From: Streptomyces triticisoli
GTDB lineage: Bacteria; Actinomycetota; Actinomycetes; Streptomycetales; Streptomycetaceae
NCBI RefSeq assembly: GCF_003270085.1
Contig: NZ_QFDQ01000072.1
Location: 1 to 60,365, forward strand
Length of the DNA: 60,365 bases
Direction of reading: 5' to 3'
Shown here: positions 25,762 through 36,126 of the stretch, piece after piece
Numbering within the stretch: the stretch's first letter is position 1
How the letters are laid out: each line of letters begins with the position of its first letter
Program-made: the position numbers and the translations under genes
Notes under the pieces: generated by a model
Told to the model about the DNA's origin: nothing
The model's input: the letters and a program-made list of their open reading frames with translations, nothing else
The model's database searches: none

Positions 25762-26595
25762 TCAAAGGGCCTCCAGCGCATCCCTGAGCCTCTTCAGCAG
25801 CGTGATGTGGGGGTCGGTGGTGTACGCCAACTGCTCGGTGAGCGTGGGTGTCGGTCCGCCGTCGGCCGGCCCGGGAGCGTCCCGCGGCGCGACGAGCCCG
25901 GCGGCCGCCAGGCGCCGTACGTCCACCAGGGTGTGGAACGCCTGCCGGCCCAGCTCCCGGGCCAGGTCGGGGGCCGTGCGGACGCCGTCGATCCGCTCCA
26001 GGAGCGTGTGCTGACGGGGTGTGAGCTTCGGTGCGGCGGTGGCGTACGTCCGCACCAGCGGGGCGCTGTCCGGCCTGGCGTCGGGCCAGATGCGCCGCAG
26101 CAGCTCACGCCGGCGCAGGGTCTCGCGCTCCAGGTCGGCCACCGGGACCGGCAGGACGGGGCCGAGCCGGTGGGCGATGCCGTAGCGGAAGCGGCCCGGG
26201 GTGCTGCTCGGGGCGAGCGCGAAGTAGGCGGCGTCGTACAGGGCGCCCAGGTGGCACAGCTCCAGGGCGCCCTCGGTCAGATGGCCGCCGTCCAGCAGCA
26301 GGTGGGCCGCGCCGTGCCGGTCGTCGGCCCGGGCCACGGCGTCCCGCCACACCTCGGCCTCCAGCGTGCCGTGGGCGGTCAGCAGCAGGTCCAGGCCGGG
26401 CGTCAGGGGGCTCTCGGCGTGCGCCACGCGGCCCTCGGCGAGGTAGAGCGTGCCGCGTTCGCGGACCAGGACGCCGGTGGCGTGTTCGGCGGCGAGCCGG
26501 GTCAGCATCGGTGAGACGCCGCCCCAGGACCCGTCGGTGGCCGCCGGCTTGCCGCGCACCGGCAGCCGGGGCGGCGGGGTGTCGACCACGGTCAT
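25762..26595 (-). CDS. DUF4388/PATAN-like regulatory protein with winged-helix-like end
   Basis: 277 aa. The N-terminal half resembles the DUF4388 (PATAN) fold: a helix, then TGVLVRERGTLYLAEGRVAHAES with the hairpin of that family, then DLLLTAHGTLEAEVWRDAVA and a LLDGGHLTEGALE helix. The C-terminal region (LTPRQHTLLERIDGVRTAPDLARELGRQ, then LVDVRRLAAAGLV) looks like a winged helix. DUF4388 proteins often occur with LC7 proteins and GTPases in bacterial signalling. ATG 26595 overlaps the LC7-3 stop (ATGA), so the two are co-translated. Family call is moderate; function unknown. Confidence 0.65.
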   Translation of the reverse strand: MTVVDTPPPRLPVRGKPAATDGSWGGVSPMLTRLAAEHATGVLVRERGTLYLAEGRVAHAESPLTPGLDLLLTAHGTLEAEVWRDAVARADDRHGAAHLLLDGGHLTEGALELCHLGALYDAAYFALAPSSTPGRFRYGIAHRLGPVLPVPVADLERETLRRRELLRRIWPDARPDSAPLVRTYATAAPKLTPRQHTLLERIDGVRTAPDLARELGRQAFHTLVDVRRLAAAGLVAPRDAPGPADGGPTPTLTEQLAYTTDPHITLLKRLRDALEAL

Positions 26596-26984
26596 CCCAG
26601 CACCAGCCGCTCGGCCATCTCGCCCAGGCGTATGCGGGCCAGGGCGAGGTTGCCCTCCGTACGGGTCAGCCACAGGTGCAGGAACACGCTGCTGTCGAAG
26701 GACGTGTCCACGAACCGCAGCAGGTGGTAGCTGTCGCGGTTGCTGACGATCAGGTCCTCGACCGGGGGCCGCTCGCCGTCGGGGTCCTCGGCGGAGGCGA
26801 ACGCCCCGTGCTCGGCGGCCAGCCGGGCCAGTTCGGCGGCCTCCGCCGCCGTGGTCTCGTGGTCGCTGCCCGGGGACTCCCCGACGGTGCCCAGGGCAAG
26901 CCCGCTCGTCCAGTCGACCAGCGCGGCGCCTCTCGCACCGGGCAGTCGCATGGCTTCCAGGAGGCACTCGTCGATTCCGGGCAC
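26592..26984 (-). CDS. Roadblock/LC7 domain protein (LC7-3)
   Basis: 130 aa, first gene of the LC7 operon. It has the LC7 features GARGAALVDWTSGLALGTVG, DLIVSNRDSYHLLRFVDTS and FLHLWLTRTEGNLALARIRL, clearly paralogous to LC7-1. The GTG start at 26984 is supported by GGGAGGGG upstream. The 170-bp spacer before it includes an ACACTAGT element on the minus strand that could serve as a -10, but the promoter is unproven. Confidence 0.85.
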   Translation of the reverse strand: MPGIDECLLEAMRLPGARGAALVDWTSGLALGTVGESPGSDHETTAAEAAELARLAAEHGAFASAEDPDGERPPVEDLIVSNRDSYHLLRFVDTSFDSSVFLHLWLTRTEGNLALARIRLGEMAERLVLG

Positions 26985-27154
26985 CGTTGTTCCCCTCCCG
27001 CCTGGGGTTTCGGCTGAGTGGTGGAGACGCTACGCACGGTGTGTGGCGACGGCGGGGGTTACGGCATTTTCCGGTGGAACATGCGATCGGGGGACTAGTG
27101 TGGGTCGACTGACCCGGTTTTCCCACCAGTTGCGCCGGGTGCGCTCGGCGTACC

Positions 27155-28639
27155 TCAAGCGCGCTCGGGTGCGCGCAGGGTGGTGAGCGCCGGCGCGTGT
27201 TCCCCTCCCGCCTCCGCCACGATTTCCCGGACCGTCTGCGGCTCGCGCACGGTCGCGAAGGCGATCCCTCCCGAGCCGTCCGGGGCGAAGCCGTAAATTC
27301 CGGTCCGGGGCAGGGAGTTGTAGGCGTAGTGGTGCGCGAAGAAGTAGGCGCCGGTGTCCAGTGCCGCCACGTGGTCGCCCGGTTCGAGCGGGGCGAGGGC
27401 GCGGCCTTCGGCGAGCAGGTCGCCGGCGAAGCAGGCGGGCCCGGCGACGTCCTGCACCACCTCGGGCCCCGCCTTGGGCCGTCCCTTCGCGTCGTACGCG
27501 GCGAGGCGCAGCGGCCACGCCCCCGGCGCGTACACCGTGCGCGTCGCGACCTGCACGCCCGCGTGGGTCACGGCGACCGGCCGCCCACCGGCGCTCTTGG
27601 TGTACTCCACCCGGGCCACCACCGTGCCCTGCTTGGCCAGCAGCGACCGCCCGAACTCGGTCACCAGCCCGTACCGCCCGTCGAACAGCCCCGGCACCAC
27701 CTCGCCCAGCAGTCGCGCGTACCGCGCGTACGTCGGCGCGGTCGCCTCCGAGCCGAAGTTCACCGGCAGCCCGCCGCCGATGTCGAGGGTGTCGATCTGC
27801 CGCCGCCCCACGCGCGCGTTGATCTCCTCCGCGAGCGCGTACGTCTGCGCCACGCCCTGTGCCATCAGGGGGAGCGGGATGCCCTGGGACCCGGTGTGGG
27901 CGTGCAGCCTGGTCAGCCAGGGGCGGTCCAGATACGCCCGTACGACCCACTCGCGCGCGCCCTCGTCGCGCAGCCCCACCCCGAACTTCGAGGTCGCCGT
28001 GGCCGTCGACAGCGCCTCGATGGAACCCCCGCCGACCTGCGGATTCACCCGGATCCCCAGTGGTGAGCGAGGGGCGGCGGACCCCGTGAGGGCGTCGATG
28101 CGGGCCAGCTCCTGAGGGTTGTCCGCGTTGACGGCGACGCCCAGCTCCAGCGCCTCGCGCAGCTCGGCCGGGGTCTTGGCGGGGGAGTCCAGGACGGTGC
28201 GGGCGGATGGCACCCCCGCCGCCCGTGCCAGCGCCAGCTCGCCCGGGCTCGCCACCTCGGCGCCCATGCCCTCCTCGTGCAGCAGCCGGAGCACGGGCAC
28301 GAGCGGGGTCGCCTTGACCGCGAAGGCGTGCAGCACCGGGGTGCCCGGCGCCGCCACCGCCTCGAACGCCGCCCGGAGCGCTGCCGCCGACTCCCGGATG
28401 CCGGTGACGTCGAGCAGGCCCACGATGGGGGAGCCGGGCCCGAGCAGCCCCTGGTCCACCGCGGCCCGCACCGCCGCGTCCCGCCGGACGGCCCGCTCGT
28501 GGTCCCTGTGGTCCCTGTGGTCCCTGTGGTCCTCGCGGCCCTTGTCGTCCATGCAGTCCATGCAGTCCATGCCGTCGTCCCCCGTCTCCGCTGCCGTCCC
28601 GGTCGCCGTCCCTGTAGTCCTGTCGCTGCCTGCCGTCAT
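27155..28639 (-). CDS. Fold-type III PLP decarboxylase (diaminopimelate/ornithine decarboxylase family)
   Basis: 494 aa. An alanine-racemase-like barrel carries the PLP lysine in [14 protein letters not shown], the phosphate loop in DIGGGLPV and a second-domain motif [14 protein letters not shown]; the beta-sandwich C-terminal domain completes the fold. The family acts on amino-acid carboxyl groups (diaminopimelate, ornithine, arginine). Because the usual LysA motif wording YAVKAN is changed, the substrate is uncertain. The N-terminal 60 residues are unlike the family and contain two short peptide repeats (MDC and DHR units) encoded by tandem 9-bp DNA repeats. The start codon is therefore doubtful and could be downstream. 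It is divergent from hutU. Confidence 0.8.
   Translation of the reverse strand: MTAGSDRTTGTATGTAAETGDDGMDCMDCMDDKGREDHRDHRDHRDHERAVRRDAAVRAAVDQGLLGPGSPIVGLLDVTGIRESAAALRAAFEAVAAPGTPVLHAFAVKATPLVPVLRLLHEEGMGAEVASPGELALARAAGVPSARTVLDSPAKTPAELREALELGVAVNADNPQELARIDALTGSAAPRSPLGIRVNPQVGGGSIEALSTATATSKFGVGLRDEGAREWVVRAYLDRPWLTRLHAHTGSQGIPLPLMAQGVAQTYALAEEINARVGRRQIDTLDIGGGLPVNFGSEATAPTYARYARLLGEVVPGLFDGRYGLVTEFGRSLLAKQGTVVARVEYTKSAGGRPVAVTHAGVQVATRTVYAPGAWPLRLAAYDAKGRPKAGPEVVQDVAGPACFAGDLLAEGRALAPLEPGDHVAALDTGAYFFAHHYAYNSLPRTGIYGFAPDGSGGIAFATVREPQTVREIVAEAGGEHAPALTTLRAPERA
28500..28575. repeat. Adjacent 9-bp coding microsatellites
   Basis: About four copies of GTGGTCCCT sit beside about three copies of CATGCAGTC, both in frame with the decarboxylase N-terminus, where they encode (DHR)n and (MDC)n. 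Repeat number is likely to vary between strains. Confidence 0.8.
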
Positions 28640-28700
28640 GCGTCCAGCGAAACACCCGGGGTGCGTCCGTGTCGGCAGGCGGCGACATATTGACTAGCTC

Positions 28701-28725
28701 TATTCATCAGTCCAGGATGTGAATA
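28701..28725. promoter_or_regulatory. Possible hut operator
   Basis: TATTCA and TGAATA form a perfect 6-bp inverted repeat 13 bp apart in the AT-rich divergent region before hutU, close to TTGACT (28690-28695), a -35-like hexamer. Inference only. Confidence 0.4.
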
Positions 28726-28771
28726 ACGACAGCAACAGATCCGCTGGGAGCAATCCACTAGGAGGCAGACC

Positions 28772-30432
<1,661 letters not shown>

Positions 30433-30436
<4 letters not shown>

Positions 30437-31698
30437 CCCAGCTCTCTGGTGAGGGTCACAAGCCCGTGGCGGGCGGCGGCGGTTCCTTCCACGAGATGTG
30501 GCGGGAACTCGCTCCCGTCGGGCGGCACACGGAGTCCGGCGGCTACCGCCGGTTCGCGTGGACGGCCGCCGATGCCGAATGCCGGGCCTGGTTCGAGGAG
30601 CAGGCCCGGGCCCGCGGACTGGCGTACGAGGTCGACCGCAACGGGAACCAGTGGGCCTGGCTCGGGGACCCCGCCCAGGGGGACGCCGTGGTCACCGGGT
30701 CGCACCTCGACTCCGTGCCCGACGGCGGAGCCTTCGACGGGCCCCTGGGAGTCGTGTCCGCCTTCGCCGCCCTCGACGAGTTGCGGAGCAGGAACGCGCG
30801 GTTCACCCGGCCGCTCGCCGTCGTCAACTTCGGGGACGAGGAGGGCGCCCGGTTCGGGCTCGCCTGTGTCGGATCGCGGCTGACCGCCGGGCAGCTCACC
30901 GTCGAGCAGGCGCACCGGCTCACCGACGGCGACGGGATCACGCTGCCCCGGGCCATGGAGGCCGCCGGGTACGACCCCGATGCCATCGGGCCGGACCCGG
31001 AGCGCCTCGCCCGCATCGGAGCCTTCGTCGAACTGCACGTCGAGCAGGGACGCGCCCTCGACCTCACCGGGGACGCCGTCGGCGTGGCCAGTGCGATCTG
31101 GCCGCACGGGCGGTGGCGGTTCGACTTCCGGGGCGAGGCCAACCATGCCGGCACCACCCGGCTGGCCGACCGGCGCGACCCGATGCTGTCGTACGCCGAG
31201 ACGGTGCTCGCCGCCCGGAGCGAGGCCGCGCTCGCCGGTGCCGTCGCCACCTTCGGCAAGATCGCCGTGGAGCCGAACGGCGTCAACGCGATCCCCTCCC
31301 TGGTGCGCGGCTGGCTCGACTCCCGCGCCGCCGACCAGCAGACCCTCGACACCGTGGTCACCGGCATCGAGAAGGCGGCCCGCGAGTACGCCACGGCGCA
31401 CGGCGTCGACCTGGACGTGGTGCGCGAGTCCTTCACGCCCGTCGTGGAGTTCGACCACGCCCTGCGGGACGAACTGGCCCGCATCCTGGGCAAGGACACC
31501 GGCCTGACGGTGCCCGTTCTCGGCACGGGCGCGGGACACGACGCCGGAATCCTGTCCGGGAGCATCCCCACCGCCATGCTGTTCGTGCGCAACCCCACCG
31601 GTGTCTCGCACTCCCCGGCCGAGTTCGCGAACGAGGACGACTGCCTGGCCGGGGTGCGCGCACTCGTCGACGTACTGGAAGGGCTGGCCTGCACATGA
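30433..31698 (+). CDS. M20-family amidohydrolase (allantoate/N-carbamoyl amino-acid hydrolase type) in the hut operon
   Basis: 421 aa metallohydrolase of the hydantoinase/carbamoylase group of peptidase family M20. The metal ligands are visible in [17 protein letters not shown] and [11 protein letters not shown], with HVEQGRALD and a late [11 protein letters not shown] loop; [13 protein letters not shown] marks the lid domain. The GTG start overlaps the hutU stop (GTGA), and its own stop overlaps the hutF start (ATGA), so it is locked into histidine degradation. Relatives hydrolyse allantoate or N-carbamoyl amino acids. In this position it may remove the formyl group from N-formylglutamate (the HutG step); that is inference from context. 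Confidence 0.85.
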
Positions 31699-33083
31699 CC
31701 CCCACCCGGCAGACGCGGACGTACTGGCTGGAGCAGGCCTGGCTCGGCACCCTCCCCCAAGCTCTCGACGGCGCTCGAGCAGGGGGGACCCCCATCGAGC
31801 CGGGCGTGGCGCTCGACGTGCGCGACGGCCGCATCGCGGCCGTCCGCACCGGCGTGCCCACCCCGCCGCCGGGGGCCGAACCCCTCCGAGGACTGACGAT
31901 CCCCGGTCTCGCCAACGCGCACAGCCACGCCTTCCACCGGGCCCTGCGCGGCACCGTCCAGGTCGGTTCCGGAACTTTCTGGACCTGGCGCGAGGTCATG
32001 TACGCCACCGCCGACCGGCTCACCCCGGAGAACTACCACGCGCTGGCCCGCGCGGTGTACGCCGAGATGGCGCTGGCCGGCATCACGGCCGTCGGCGAGT
32101 TCCACTACGTCCACCACGCGCCGGGCGGCTCCCGGTACGCCGACCCGAACGCGATGGGCGAGGCCCTGATCGAGGCCGCCGCCGAGGCCGGCATCCGCAT
32201 CACCCTCCTCGACACCTGTTATCTGTCCTCCGGCTTCGGGCAGCCGCCCGACACCCACCAGCTCCGCTTCTCCGACGGGGCGGCCGAGGCCTGGGCCGAA
32301 CGCTGTTCAGTTCTCAAGGAACGGGATCACGCACGGATCGGTGCCGCCGTGCACTCCGTACGGGCCGTGCCCGCACGGGAGTTGGCGACGGTCGTGCGGT
32401 GGGCCGAGGAGCGGCGGGCCCCGCTCCATGTGCACCTGTCGGAGCAGACCGCCGAGAACGACGCCTGCCAGGCGGCCCACGGGTGCACCCCCACCCGGCT
32501 GCTGGCCGACCACGGCGTCCTCGGCCCGCGCACGACCGGCGTGCACAACACCCACCTCACCGACGAGGACATCGCCCTCATCGGCCGCTCCGGCACCGGC
32601 ACCTGCATGTGCCCGACCACCGAGCGGGACCTGGCCGACGGCATCGGACCCGCCCCGGCCCTGCAGCGCGCCGGCTCCCCGCTGTCCCTCGGCTCCGACA
32701 GCCACGCCGTCATCGACCTGCTCGAAGAGGCCCGCGCGATGGAGCTGAACGAGCGGCTGCGCACCCGCGCCCGCGGCCACTGGACGGCCGCCGCCCTGCT
32801 GCGGGCCGCCACCGCCGACGGGCACGCGGCCCTCGGCTGGAGCGACGCGGGCAGCCTCACCGCCGACGCCCTCGCCGACTTCACGACGATCGCGCTGGAC
32901 TCGGTCAGAACAGCGGGGACGCTGCCCAGGCTCGGCGCCGAGACGGCCGTATTCGCGGCGACGGCAGCGGACGTACGCCATACGGTCGTGGGCGGCCGTC
33001 ACGTCGTACGGGACGGCGCCCACACCCTCGTACCCGATGTGCCGTCAGCGCTGGCGGACGCCGTCGAAGCCCTGCGCGGCTGA
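31695..33083 (+). CDS. hutF: Formimidoylglutamate deiminase
   Basis: 462 aa amidohydrolase-superfamily enzyme. It hydrolyses N-formimino-glutamate to N-formylglutamate and ammonia. Metal-binding motifs are [29 protein letters not shown] and the final metal Asp in [31 protein letters not shown] supplies another His. ATG 31695 overlaps the previous stop. Near residues 20-33 the chain reads [14 protein letters not shown], which is not expected in the family and coincides with a palindromic DNA repeat inserted in frame. The strand pair around it is near the edge of the N-terminal beta-sandwich, so activity may survive. Confidence 0.9.
   Translation: MTPTRQTRTYWLEQAWLGTLPQALDGARAGGTPIEPGVALDVRDGRIAAVRTGVPTPPPGAEPLRGLTIPGLANAHSHAFHRALRGTVQVGSGTFWTWREVMYATADRLTPENYHALARAVYAEMALAGITAVGEFHYVHHAPGGSRYADPNAMGEALIEAAAEAGIRITLLDTCYLSSGFGQPPDTHQLRFSDGAAEAWAERCSVLKERDHARIGAAVHSVRAVPARELATVVRWAEERRAPLHVHLSEQTAENDACQAAHGCTPTRLLADHGVLGPRTTGVHNTHLTDEDIALIGRSGTGTCMCPTTERDLADGIGPAPALQRAGSPLSLGSDSHAVIDLLEEARAMELNERLRTRARGHWTAAALLRAATADGHAALGWSDAGSLTADALADFTTIALDSVRTAGTLPRLGAETAVFAATAADVRHTVVGGRHVVRDGAHTLVPDVPSALADAVEALRG
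31752..31793. repeat. Streptomyces-type palindromic repeat inside hutF
   Basis: It begins CTCCCCCAAGCTCTCGACGG and continues to CAGGGGGGACCCCC. The arms CCCCC..GCTC..TCGA and TCGAGC..GGGGG give an imperfect palindrome. From memory, a near-identical sequence is scattered through Streptomyces genomes, mostly between genes. The length (about 42 bp) keeps the reading frame. Confidence 0.65.
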
Positions 33084-33109
33084 ACCCCACCGTCAACGCC
33101 GAGGACACC

Positions 33110-34282
33110 ATGAGCAGCACCGTCATCACCAACATCGCCACGCTGGTCACCAACGACCCCTCCTCAGGTGACAGTTCTCCTCTCGGACTGGTCCGGGACG
33201 CGGCCGTCGTCATCGACGGCGACCGCATCGCGTGGACCGGTGAATCCAGGAAAGCACCCGCCACTGACAATCGGGTCGACGCCGGCGGCCGGACGGTGAT
33301 CCCGGGCTTCGTCGACTCCCACTCCCACCTGGTCTTCGCGGGCGACCGCACCGAGGAGTTCAACGCCCGCATGTCCGGCCGGGCCTACAGCGCGGGCGGC
33401 ATCCGCACCACGGTCGCCGCCACCCGCGCCGCCACCGACGCGGAACTGGAGGCCAACCTCACCCGTTACCTCGCCGAGGCCCTGCGCCAGGGCACGACCA
33501 CGTTCGAGACGAAGTCCGGGTACGGGCTGACCGTCGCCGACGAGGCCCGCGCCCTGCGCATCGCCGCCCGCCACACCGACGAGGTCACCTACCTCGGCGC
33601 GCACATCGTCTCCCCCGACTACGCCGAGGACCCGGCGGCGTACGTCGAGCTGGTCACCGGCGAGATGCTCGAGGCCTGCGCTCCGTACGCCCGCTGGATC
33701 GACGTGTTCTGCGAGAAGGGCGCCTTCGACGGCGACCAGGCCCGCGCGATCCTCACCGCGGGCAGGGCCAGGGGTCTGCACCCGCGCGTCCACGCCAACC
33801 AGCTCACCCACGGCCCCGGCGTCCAGCTCGCCGTCGAGCTCGACGCGGCCAGCGCCGACCACTGCACCCACCTGACGGACGCGGACGTCGACGCCCTGGC
33901 GAGCGGCGACACGGTCGCCACGCTGCTGCCCGGCGCCGAGTTCTCCACCCGCGCCACGTGGCCCGACGCCCGGCGCCTCCTGGACGCCGGTGTCACGGTC
34001 GCGCTGTCCACCGACTGCAACCCGGGCTCGTCCTTCACGTCCTCGGTGCCGTTCTGCATCGCGCTCGCCGTGCGGGACATGGGCATGACGCCCGACGAGG
34101 CGGTCTGGGCGGCGACGGCCGGCGGAGCGAGGGCCCTGCGCCGCGACGACGTGGGCCGACTGGCCCCCGGCGCCCGTGCCGACCTCGCCGTCCTCGACGC
34201 GCCCAGCCACGTCCACCTGGCCTACCGCCCGGGCGTCCCCCTGGTCACCCAGGTCTGGCGGAAGGGGACGCGCGAGGTCTGA
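33110..34282 (+). CDS. hutI: Imidazolonepropionase
   Basis: 390 aa amidohydrolase. It opens the ring of 4-imidazolone-5-propionate to give N-formimino-glutamate, the step between HutU and HutF. The metal site is in [16 protein letters not shown]; the substrate-binding ETKSGYGL, the [10 protein letters not shown] metal His and [10 protein letters not shown] complete the active site. It starts 26 bp after hutF with GAGGACACC before the ATG. It is the last gene of the operon; the convergent lectin gene ends 26 bp beyond its stop, with no clear terminator between. Confidence 0.95.
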   Translation: MSSTVITNIATLVTNDPSSGDSSPLGLVRDAAVVIDGDRIAWTGESRKAPATDNRVDAGGRTVIPGFVDSHSHLVFAGDRTEEFNARMSGRAYSAGGIRTTVAATRAATDAELEANLTRYLAEALRQGTTTFETKSGYGLTVADEARALRIAARHTDEVTYLGAHIVSPDYAEDPAAYVELVTGEMLEACAPYARWIDVFCEKGAFDGDQARAILTAGRARGLHPRVHANQLTHGPGVQLAVELDAASADHCTHLTDADVDALASGDTVATLLPGAEFSTRATWPDARRLLDAGVTVALSTDCNPGSSFTSSVPFCIALAVRDMGMTPDEAVWAATAGGARALRRDDVGRLAPGARADLAVLDAPSHVHLAYRPGVPLVTQVWRKGTREV

Positions 34283-34308
34283 TCAGGCGCACGCGTCCCC
34301 GCCCGAGG

Positions 34309-35862
34309 TCAGGCGTCCCCCGCCCGCCACCGCTGTGTCGTGCTCCCGGTCAGCGGGGTGAGGGAGAGGTCGCCGTCGGCGTTCGGGGCGAGGCCGGTCG
34401 CGAGGGCGACGGCCGGGCGGATCACGCCGTCCGGGTCGACGGTGAATGTCAGGTTCCGGCCGTTCCTGCCCTCCACCGAGGAACACGTCCAGATGCCGAC
34501 CCCCTTCTCCACGGAGCCGCGGCTGTCGAGGCAGAAGTCGGGGTCGGCCGCCGACTGCAGCACCCCGCGGTAGGAGTCGACGCGCCAGCGCTGGGTGGCC
34601 GCGGACCCGCACGGGGCGGTGACGACGTCCGTGCCGTTGTCGAAGTCACCGGCCACGTCCAGGCAGCGGCCCGTGGCGACGTTCACCACCTGGGCGTAGG
34701 CCGCGCCCGGCGGGTACGTGGGCGTGTGGGTGGGGGTGGGATCCGGCTTCGGAGGCGCCGTCCTGGAGGGGCTCGGCGTCGGCTTGGGCGAGGGCGGACG
34801 GGAGGTCGCGGAGGGGGAGGGCGGGGGCGGGGTCACCGGCACGGTCGCGGTCACCGTGACCTCCACCGGCGGAGCGGGCGCGGGCGCGGCGCCCGCCGCG
34901 TGCTGGTCCTGGAGGTCGCCGCCAGGGGTGACCAGGAACAGCAGCAGCGGTGCGAGGGCCACGCCGAGCGCCGCCGAGGCCAGCGCGTAGCGGCGGGAGG
35001 GCGACCAGGCGGCAGCCCGCGCGCGGGGGCCCGGACGCGGTTCGGCCGGCCGCCGGGTGACGTAGGCGGTGCCGCCCCAGGGGAGCAGGCCCTCGGCCAG
35101 CGCGGTGCGCGGGTGGTCGCGCAGGGCGGACTGCTCCTCGAAGGCGGCCGTGCAGTGGCCGCAGTGCGCCATGTGGGTGTGCAGGTCGGAGCTGGGACGG
35201 GGGTGGTCGGGCCGTACCGCCTCCTCGATGAGCCGGCGGAAGTCGCCGCAGCGCGGGTCGTCGGAGGCGGCGAGGCGGGACCGCAGGGAGGCCTGGGCCA
35301 TCGCCTTGAGCGCCTGCGGGACGCCGTACGCCACGTCCTGGCGGCCGACGCCGAGGAACGTGGCGGTCCGGTCCTCGGGCTCCTGCTCTACGGCCCCGTA
35401 CCAGAGCAGGCCCTGGGTACGGGTCGGCAGCGACTGGAAGGCGGTGAGCAGGGGCGGTACGGGGCCCTCGGGGCCGGCCGTGTTCAGGACCAGCAGGAGC
35501 CCGGTGTCCACGCCGCCGGACCGCTCGTCGCGTGCCCAGGCGGCGGCCAGCCGGGTGGTCAGCAGCAGTAAGTGCGGTCGGACCGGGACGCCGGGGTCCA
35601 CGCCGCGTGCCGTCTCGCGGGCGGCGAGGGTGAACGCCTGTGCGGCGATCTGCCGTGCGGTCGACTCGCTCGTGGTGCACTGCCGGGCGTAGGCGAGGAC
35701 GGAGGGGAGGTGGCGGGCGCGCAGTTCCCGCAGCGCCGGATAGACGGTCGGTGTGTCGGCGCCCAGCAGCCCGGTGAGCCGCATGTCGGACACTCCCTCG
35801 TGCGGTCCGCCGTCCGCGTCCCCGGTCTCGACGCCTTTGTCGGTACCGTCGGCCCGAGCCAT
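34309..35862 (-). CDS. Sigma-like/ZAS/transmembrane/ricin-lectin single-chain protein
   Basis: 517 aa with four parts. Residues about 40-195 resemble an ECF sigma factor: a region-2-like ALRELRARHLPSVLAYARQC helix pair, and a region-4-like LPTRTQGLLWYGAVEQEPED, LGVGRQDVAYGVPQALKAM helix-turn-helix. Residues 230-237 (HMAHCGHC) fit the HxxxCxxC zinc anti-sigma motif. One membrane helix lies at about 292-311 with basic residues on the inner side. Outside, a Pro/Thr/Ser linker (about 330-385) leads to a ricin B-type beta-trefoil (about 390-517) with the GRCLDVAG, DFCLDSR and QRWR repeat marks. So a sugar-binding sensor may be tied to an internal transcription domain; that is inference. ATG 35862 has GAGGAGG 7 bp upstream. 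It lies next to sigI. Confidence 0.8.
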   Translation of the reverse strand: MARADGTDKGVETGDADGGPHEGVSDMRLTGLLGADTPTVYPALRELRARHLPSVLAYARQCTTSESTARQIAAQAFTLAARETARGVDPGVPVRPHLLLLTTRLAAAWARDERSGGVDTGLLLVLNTAGPEGPVPPLLTAFQSLPTRTQGLLWYGAVEQEPEDRTATFLGVGRQDVAYGVPQALKAMAQASLRSRLAASDDPRCGDFRRLIEEAVRPDHPRPSSDLHTHMAHCGHCTAAFEEQSALRDHPRTALAEGLLPWGGTAYVTRRPAEPRPGPRARAAAWSPSRRYALASAALGVALAPLLLFLVTPGGDLQDQHAAGAAPAPAPPVEVTVTATVPVTPPPPSPSATSRPPSPKPTPSPSRTAPPKPDPTPTHTPTYPPGAAYAQVVNVATGRCLDVAGDFDNGTDVVTAPCGSAATQRWRVDSYRGVLQSAADPDFCLDSRGSVEKGVGIWTCSSVEGRNGRNLTFTVDPDGVIRPAVALATGLAPNADGDLSLTPLTGSTTQRWRAGDA

Positions 35863-35965
35863 GCACCCGCCTCCTCGCACCCCGGCGCCCATCTCGGCAG
35901 CGTCGCCGGACTCCTGACGTACCAGCCAGTTTGGGGGTGACCATAGTGGTGCAAGGAAGCCCGTG

Positions 35966-35981
35966 GGGAAAGACGTTTCCC
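35966..35981. promoter_or_regulatory. Palindrome upstream of the lectin gene
   Basis: GGGAAAGACGTTTCCC has perfect 6-bp arms, about 100 bp before the sigma/lectin gene start and inside the sigI-lectin spacer. Possible operator. Confidence 0.4.
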
Positions 35982-36126
35982 GGGGTAACCAGTGGGGCGC
36001 CGACGGCTTTTCGGTGAATGCCCTGGACTGCGTGGAGACGACGGCCCGGGGTGAGGGCGGGGAGAGCTGGAACGCGGCCCGCCCGGCGCCGCTTCCGACA
36101 CCGGACGGAGGCGTCCTGTCACCCCG

